24,803 nucleotides of DNA from Priapulus caudatus (Eukaryota; Priapulida; Priapulimorpha; Priapulimorphida; Priapulidae). The position numbers were made by a program, and so were the translations under genes. The stretch is from the NCBI RefSeq assembly GCF_000485595.1, contig NW_014577134.1:1-24803 (forward strand), written 5' to 3'. Below the pieces are notes generated by a model. That model searched no databases and was not told where the DNA came from. It worked only from the letters and a program-made list of their open reading frames with translations. This document shows positions 19,403 to 24,803 of the stretch, one piece after another. Position 1 is the stretch's first letter, and the number at the start of each line of letters is the position of its first letter.

Positions 19403-19689
19403 CAAACATCTAAAAATACGGCTATAAGAATTATAATTCTGACCCTGAATAATAAACCTCGCAGGACTGCTCTCTTCCCATTCTATAAACCTTTCTGTGC
19501 CCACGTGTATATACAGAGGCGAGAGAAACACTCAATATAATCAATTCCCCTGGTGCGCGCCACTGATCGCATAGACGAGGAACTATATAGATGTATAAAT
19601 ATATAATGCAGAGAGCGACAACGCATATACATACAACAGCTGCTGCCCGCCAGCAGCAACCTGTCCACGCACCAGACTATTTACAAAAC
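18565..19689. other. Region upstream of the first recognised TRIM-NHL coding exon
   Basis: No coding exon is recognised. It is presumably intron or 5' flank of the TRIM-NHL gene. The short open frames show no domain. Confidence 0.4.
19342..19402. repeat. (TA)n microsatellite
   Basis: An interrupted TA/CA dinucleotide run. Tyr/Ile-only translations through it are artefacts. Confidence 0.9.
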
Positions 19690-20091
19690 ACGCGGCTCAC
19701 AGGCACTTGAAGCATTTCAATAAAATATAATGCTAACTAAATACGAAATCTATTTACTACCAAATTCTTAGTGTTTCTCTACATATCTTTCACCTATATT
19801 GCCGACAGTTTCCTGTAAATTCCGTCCAAATCCTACGTGCAACCATATACGCTGCCGGCGCCATATATATATATATTATATTAGTGTAAGCGTGCAACAG
19901 TGGAGCCGCGAGAGCAATGGCGCCGGCAGCGTATATGGTTGCACGTAGGATTTGGACGAAATTTACAGGAAACTGTCGGCAATAATAGGTGAAAGAGACT
20001 AGAGAAACACTAAGAATTTTGTAGTAAATAGATTTCGTATTTAGTTAGCATTATATTTTATTGAAACGCTTCAAGTGCCTGTGACGCGGCT
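19690..20091. mobile_element. Non-autonomous DNA transposon (MITE-like) with 8-bp target duplication
   Basis: The element occupies 19698-20083 (386 bp). Its arms, 19698-19863 and 19918-20083, are 166 bases each and about 95% identical as inverted repeats. They begin CACAGGCACTTGAAGC and end with the complement. The 54-base loop holds a (TA)n run. ACGCGGCT occurs perfectly on both sides (19690-19697 and 20084-20091), as expected for an 8-bp target-site duplication. No transposase is encoded. Eight-base duplications are made by hAT, P and some Mutator-type transposases; the terminal bases alone do not settle the superfamily. The low arm divergence suggests a fairly young insertion. Confidence 0.9.
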
Positions 20092-21127
20092 AGGCAGCTG
20101 ATGGCAGATTGACTGAATTCGCTCAGAGACGGCAGGGGAGAGAGCAGACTGGCAGCGTAATGCACTCAGCCGCACGGACCTCTCGCGTCAGTCTACGAGG
20201 AGAGATTGAAACGCTGCGGTGGCCGCTGCTGCGGCTGCAGAAGCCAGACAACACTCCGCGCGACGCCGATCTCCACCTTTCTGCATGCTGGCGCCTGTGT
20301 TCGTCTGCGTGACTCGTGCAGTGACGCCATGCATCACACACGGCTCTACCACAGCAATTCATTCGTGCGATCTCTGACACCGCCGCTACAGCGAGCTTCC
20401 TCCTCCCCCCCCCCCGGTAGCGGTGTGATGATGAAGTGACAGACAGAGTTCTCTCTGTGCAGTCACGAACTATGAGGACGGGAACCGGAGACCGGAGGTG
20501 CATTCTCAGTTTCCAGGTGAAAAATTTTTCCAGTTCCGGCGCGATTTCGGCTCTCCCGCGTCCGGTTGACTGATTGTTCCAAAATCAACGGATTTTTTTC
20601 GGTATTTCCCGGTTCTTAGATAATTAATGTGGTCTAGTCCCGCGCCAGAACATAAAAGCCCCACCTCCTTCAACTTAGTACGAGTCTGCGGCAACGACTC
20701 CCACATATAATTGCTTCGCAAAGCCGTGAGCTATTACGCAGTTACATATTAAATCATCGAATCAGTGCAAATTAATGTCATCAAATTCGGATGCAAATTA
20801 AAACGTCAGGCACACACGCGTACAGGCATACTCAGGCGGTTCCACGCGAAATCAGAAGCCGTATTATACAACCCATGCGACGTAATTAGGGACGCGAACT
20901 GTCACAGCCACTGGCAATTGTGTTTGGAGCAAGCGGAATACGGGGCAGGGGTAGACGTAGCAAACGCTGCCACGTGTAATATATACGTGTCGCTCTTTTT
21001 CTGCCCGTAGATAAACGGAGTCCCGGCGACTACTAGTGTATGAAGAGTCAGGATCGATACGCCAACAGCTGCATGAGACAGGTTGCGTCACGAATTCATT
21101 TACAACTAACGCCCGTGATGCCGGTGT
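20092..21127. other. Intergenic/upstream region with a GC-rich patch
   Basis: 20120-20480 is more GC- and CpG-rich than its surroundings, so it could be a promoter or 5'UTR exon of the minus-strand gene, but no start site can be shown. 20470-20620 has several CCGGTTC/GAACCGG-like motifs. Open frames on both strands have no recognisable domain. Confidence 0.4.
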
Positions 21128-21130
21128 GTC

Positions 21131-21215
21131 TTCCCATTTCGCCATTTCCATTTCCGCCATTTCTCATTTCGCCAGTTTCCCATTTCGCCATTTTCGCCAG
21201 TTTCCCATTTCGCCA
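21131..21215 (+). repeat. CATTTCGCC minisatellite, left arm
   Basis: Tandem CCCATTTCGCCAGTTT-type units, 9-16 bases with variants. It is the reverse complement of the array at 21485-21680. Confidence 0.9.
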
Positions 21216-21280
21216 ATATTTTATGTTGCTTCCACCCCCTGCACGAAATTGATCCTTCCATTCTTAAAAAAGAGTCATTT

Positions 21281-21328
21281 CTAGGGTTAGGGTTAGGGTT
21301 AGGGCTAGGGTTAGGGTTAGGGTTAGGG
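21281..21328 (+). repeat. Interstitial telomeric repeat
   Basis: Eight consecutive hexamers: six TTAGGG and two CTAGGG (21281 and 21305). This is the ancestral animal telomere repeat, absent as telomere from most insects. The tract is short and internal, between two inverted minisatellites. Confidence 0.95.
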
Positions 21329-21484
21329 TGCCTGTACATGATCCATATGTTTTGATATGTACGATTTCGCCTTCTTGTTCTTCAAATAAATAGTTGACTC
21401 CATATCTAAAGATTCGTTATAATTTATTCATTACAGAGGCCTACTTTTAACCTAACCTCGAACAAGGGGTGGTCGGGGGATAGG

Positions 21485-21680
21485 ACGAAATGGCGGAATA
21501 GGAAACTGGCGAAACGGGAAACTGGCGAAATGGAGGAAACTGGGCGAAAGTGGGAAATGGCGAAAGGAAAAATGGCGAAGTGGGAAATGGCGAAACGGGA
21601 AATGCGAAATGGCAAATGGCGAAGTGGGACTTTTTAAATGCGAAATGACAAATGGCGAAGTGGGAAAATGGCGAAATGGA
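21485..21680 (-). repeat. GGCGAAATGG minisatellite, right arm (inverted relative to 21131-21215)
   Basis: Units such as AAACTGGCGAAACGGG and GTGGGAAATGGCGAAA repeat with 14-18 base spacing. The complement of AAACTGGCGAAATGGG is the unit of the left arm. GATGCCGGTGT flanks the whole structure directly at 21117-21127 and 21688-21698. Confidence 0.9.
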
Positions 21681-21693
21681 ATAAACCGATGCC

Positions 21694-22071
21694 GGTGTAC
21701 CCATAGTATTTGGACGCTCGCCGAAACTGCACGCTCCTAAGTGCGCATGCGCGCAGGCGCCTCTTGTTTTGCAAGGGCGCACACAGCGCAGTAGTCATCT
21801 GCGCATCTTGCCTTCGAAACGGTCGCAATAAACAAACATGGCAGACTTCTCGTCACTGATGGAAAACATTTGATTGAAACAGTTTGCAATATGTAGTAAA
21901 TTAGTAGACTTGTTATGTGCCGTTAGGTTACACAGGCGAAAACAAAAAGAAAACAAAGAGCATGGCTACTATTTCCTACGGCCCTGCAAAACAAGATTCA
22001 ACAAAAAGAAAAAAATCAAGAGCAAACCAAAAGAGCCATGCCTCGGAGGCGTCCAAATACTACGGTACACC
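21694..22071. repeat. Diverged inverted repeat pair of about 85-91 bases
   Basis: 21694-21778 and 22071-21981 share GGTGTACC, TAGTATTTGGACGC and TCTTGTTTTGCA-GGG at matching spacing, with unrelated or highly diverged middles. The left copy contains TGCGCATGCGCG (21742-21753), a perfect NRF1-type palindrome. ATG at 21838 opens only an 11-codon frame. Confidence 0.65.
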
Positions 22072-22076
22072 TGTAT

Positions 22077-23600
22077 TATATATAATTTAGAAATGCTGCA
22101 TAACACATTCTCGCCCACTAATAATGCCTTTCCACGTCGCCGGCTGGTGGCGAGCAAATACATCGGCTATAGTATAATCAGCGTGAGAAACTAGCGTCGC
22201 CCAGTCGCCAGTGGCGATTAGAAAATTGACGCGGGCGAACTGCTTGCTCGTGTCAGCTGGTCCGGCGGGCGACTAGACAATCGCCGCACATCAACGCATC
22301 AACGCATGATTCGCCAACATGTATAAAAACTCGCGACAGTCTAAGAAATCGATTGCTACATCGCCGGCAGCCCAGAGTTTTTATGCCCACATAACAATAA
22401 GTTTTTATATCGCAGGGGTTATCGTGGGGAGTGAGGGCACGACCAGTGACACCTGACACGCACGTAATCAAAGCTTAATTCGTCACTTTTCTTAACGTAG
22501 AAAGTGGACTATTTTTATTCAGTTAGATATCTAGAAGCAATATTCTAGAAGATACTTCTAGAGTTCTCAGGCACTTGTAACTTTGCAGATGTGCGGCAGC
22601 ATTGATCTATGCATGGGGCTACCCTGGACTGGGGAGGAGAAAACGAAAGTAAAACCTTGCCCAGAAGCTCGCGGCATTCTAGAGATTCAATACAAGTTTT
22701 TTACATACTCAAAGTAACTAAACACGCTCTGAAGTTCTGAACTTGCTCAGTTCGATGTAAAAAGAAAAGTTGAAAGATGAAGGAAATGAAGTAAAAAAAA
22801 AGAAACTTGAAAATACCATACCATCATTACATGATTATAATTCTTGATTGCCTGTCTTTGTCATGTTACCTGACTATGTTGTACTGTGTAGTGATATCTG
22901 TCTGTGTGAATGAAATTGAATAAGAATGTGATTGGTTCTTGGTCGAGTGAAATGAGAATAAAAAAATGTGATCGAATGTAATTTGTTGACGATTTCTTAA
23001 CACTGATAGTCTCATACTGGTGTAGCTCCAAGAAACGCGTATTGCTAGGGTTAGTATATTGACGATAGTCACACAGCCTGGTTGGGGTTAATACTGGGCA
23101 GAGTGCTGAATGCTGATGATATATATTAGAGTCAGTGAGTGCATCAAAATTATGAAAATTTTAACAAAATCATGCTCGAAAAAGTAAGCCTAAAATAGCT
23201 CCCGCTAAAAAAAGTAATTTTTAGGCTGCCGCACAGGAAATAAAAAATTTATTCTTTTTATTTCTACTAACCTTCTACATTATTCTAATGAAATGAATGG
23301 GTAAATTTAATCAAATATAGACATAAATCGTCAAATCTCGAAGCCTAAGTCCAGGCGAAGTACACAAACTCTCCATGTTTGTTGTGTTAAATTTTCTAGG
23401 TCATGCTGTTAAACCTCTGCTAATTCGAATAATACTGGCATCCTCGACCAATCACTGAATCAGCGATCGCGTAATAAAATATGATAATTTTGATGATAAT
23501 AAGAATAATGCCGGTCTTCAGAGACGCTGATCTTTTGAAATAGACTTGCGGACTATGTTCCGATTTACTCGTCATCAGTGAATCGCAAAACCGTGTAAAA
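22077..23600. other. Intergenic region; TCGCC-rich at 22125-22380, AT-rich beyond
   Basis: The first part has about ten TCGCC/GGCGA motifs in 250 bases and a 10-bp inverted pair ATAAAAACTC/GAGTTTTTAT near 22322 and 22375. The rest is AT-rich with no recognisable gene. Confidence 0.45.
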
Positions 23601-23613
23601 AATATGTGTTAGA

Positions 23614-23700
23614 GCTTACCTTGGAGATGGCACATCACCAATTGGTGCACCGTCCCCGCCTCTATAAAACACGTCCCCACATGTCCGAGTCATGGTCACT
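23614..23700 (-). other. Possible minus-strand 5' exon ending in a strong splice donor
   Basis: On the minus strand CTCCAAG|GTAAGC is a near-consensus donor (last exon base 23620). An ATG-opened frame of 24 codons plus two bases precedes it. Joined directly to 18564 that frame would not continue into the TRIM-NHL protein, so at best it is a 5'UTR exon or an exon of another gene. No homology is recognised. Confidence 0.2.
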
Positions 23701-23740
23701 TTGCTATGACAGAAATCTGGAACCAGTGCCTACTGAACGC

Positions 23741-23773
23741 AGGACCAGTGCTTCCTCAGAGGCCACTGGTCCT
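23741..23773. repeat. Hairpin with ACCAGTGC repeats
   Basis: AGGACCAGTG (23741-23750) and CACTGGTCCT (23764-23773) form a perfect 10-bp stem with a 13-base loop. Two more ACCAGTGCC copies lie on either side. Confidence 0.7.
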
Positions 23774-23824
23774 GCTGGACCAGTGCCTCCAATTATCAAG
23801 TTTTTCACCCTGATAATCGTTTAG

Positions 23825-24620
23825 TATAACGTAGAACGAAAGTGCAAGTCGCCGATGCGGGGGTGATTAAATAACACAAATTCTTTCTGGCAATTTTCTC
23901 AGTTAACGGTTGAACTAGATAGCGAAATTGGCATTGCAACAAAGCAAGACACACAGTCGGGTCCGAAATTCCTATATATCATGCGCAACATAATGATTTT
24001 CACCGAATGCAAGGGCGATGTCTTCATAGCAACACTTGCGCTGCCGCAAGTCAACAATATGCCAGCTATACTTACGTATTTAGAAGTCAGACGCTTGTCA
24101 CATGGCGTATTTACTCTACCAGAGTAACCTGTATGGACGTATACGCACACTCACCTGTCAGAAGACACACGCACACTCACAAGTACGCACGCAAACGTAC
24201 ACCTATTCACCTAGCAATGCACTTGTTGAAAGACATTATATTACTGTATGTGTAATTGATCCAGACCTAATGTCGAATGATCAATATACCATGCAAACGC
24301 TCGTTAATTGCCGAACCATGCCGATACGCGCTGACCACACGACGATCAGTCAACTGGACAACGTATACCACCGTCCCTCTCTCAATCACTCGTCCATTCA
24401 TAATTCATCGCTCCGTAGCGACAACACACGACGCAATCTCGCTTGAATACGGCCAACATTTGATTCGGGCGTAGCAGCCAGGCACGTCACGGCAGTGTTA
24501 TAGCATAATTCCTACCTGGGATGTCATCCTTGCACCTGTGCGCTGATCACCACGACGTACACGTCACGACCGTACGCTCACTACGCTACGATCGACGGAT
24601 AACATTAACGACTAGAACCG
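23825..24620. other. Intergenic region, nothing recognised
   Basis: No gene or RNA is recognised. 24140-24200 is rich in CACA/ACGC. Overlapping open frames around 24007-24474 lack any domain. Confidence 0.4.
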
Positions 24621-24803
24621 CAGCTCTCGTGCGTGCGCGTATGCGTGTGTGTATGCGCGTGTGCGTGTGTGCGGGTGCGTGGGTGCGCGCTCGTGTGTGT
24701 GCGTGTGTGTGGGTGCGCGCTCATTTGTGTGCGTGTGTGTGGGTGCGTGGGTGCGCGCTCGTGTGTGTGCGTGTGTCTCTCGTGTGTCTGCGTGTGTGCG
24801 CGC
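24621..24803. repeat. GT/GC alternating minisatellite at the window edge
   Basis: A ~30-bp unit starting GGGTGCGCGCTCGTGTGTGT repeats at 24681, 24711 and 24749, embedded in further (GT)n/(GC)n. The alternating purine/pyrimidine composition favours left-handed (Z) DNA. The array is cut by the window end. Confidence 0.9.

Noticed and set aside
20123-20503. 126-codon minus-strand frame in the GC-rich patch
   Set aside because: No family resemblance; long frame is expected from local GC content. Kept only as a possible promoter/5'UTR region.
21106-21339. Minus-strand frame with a repeated Asn-Pro peptide
   Set aside because: It is the translation of the telomeric hexamer repeat and adjoining minisatellite, not a protein.

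Overview
This is a draft-quality (one N, at 4068) eukaryotic window, almost certainly from a non-insect invertebrate animal. Evidence: a gene with ten coding exons and GT-AG introns, AT-rich repeat-laden intergenic DNA, TTAGGG-type interstitial telomere repeats (most insects carry TTAGG instead), and animal-type proteins. The phylum cannot be read from the sequence. There are no operons, CRISPR arrays, prophage or recognisable RNA genes.

Two genes are well supported, and they converge tail to tail. On the + strand, 6115-6747 is a single-exon gene for a 210-residue mitochondrial Tim44-like protein that I recognise as MAIP1 (m-AAA protease-interacting protein 1). On the - strand, ten coding exons between 18549 and 10974 splice without a frameshift into a TRIM-NHL protein of about 679 residues: C3HC4 RING, B-box, coiled coil, filamin/immunoglobulin repeat and a six-blade NHL propeller, of the TRIM2/TRIM3-like type. 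All nine intron phases agree on both sides of each junction. The 5' end (first exon and promoter) is not identified. The two genes have no evident functional link.

Region by region: 1-1.85 kb is intergenic with a CT-rich tract. 1.85-4.56 kb holds four copies of one unnamed repeat family, two of them forming a ~930-bp foldback. 4.6-6.1 kb is intergenic. MAIP1 lies at 6.1-7.0 kb. 7.48-9.17 kb carries a ~190-bp satellite and another repeat pair with nuclear-receptor-like DR1 motifs. 9.17-10.97 kb is probably the long 3'UTR/downstream region of the TRIM gene. 10.97-18.56 kb is the TRIM-NHL gene; its introns 5, 6, 7 and 8 each carry a different tandem repeat, and introns 1 and 2 share a hairpin motif. 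19.70-20.08 kb is a complete 386-bp non-autonomous DNA transposon with an 8-bp target duplication. 21.1-22.4 kb is rich in TCGCC motifs, with inverted minisatellites around an interstitial telomere tract. The window ends in an alternating purine/pyrimidine (GT/GC) minisatellite.

I see no clearly new biological system. The most interesting structures are the intronic minisatellite that has copied its own splice acceptor, the tandem array of branch-point-like motifs before exon 6, the shared hairpin in the two introns flanking a RING exon, and the transposon with its target duplication. Everything was done by eye; identities and copy numbers are manual estimates.
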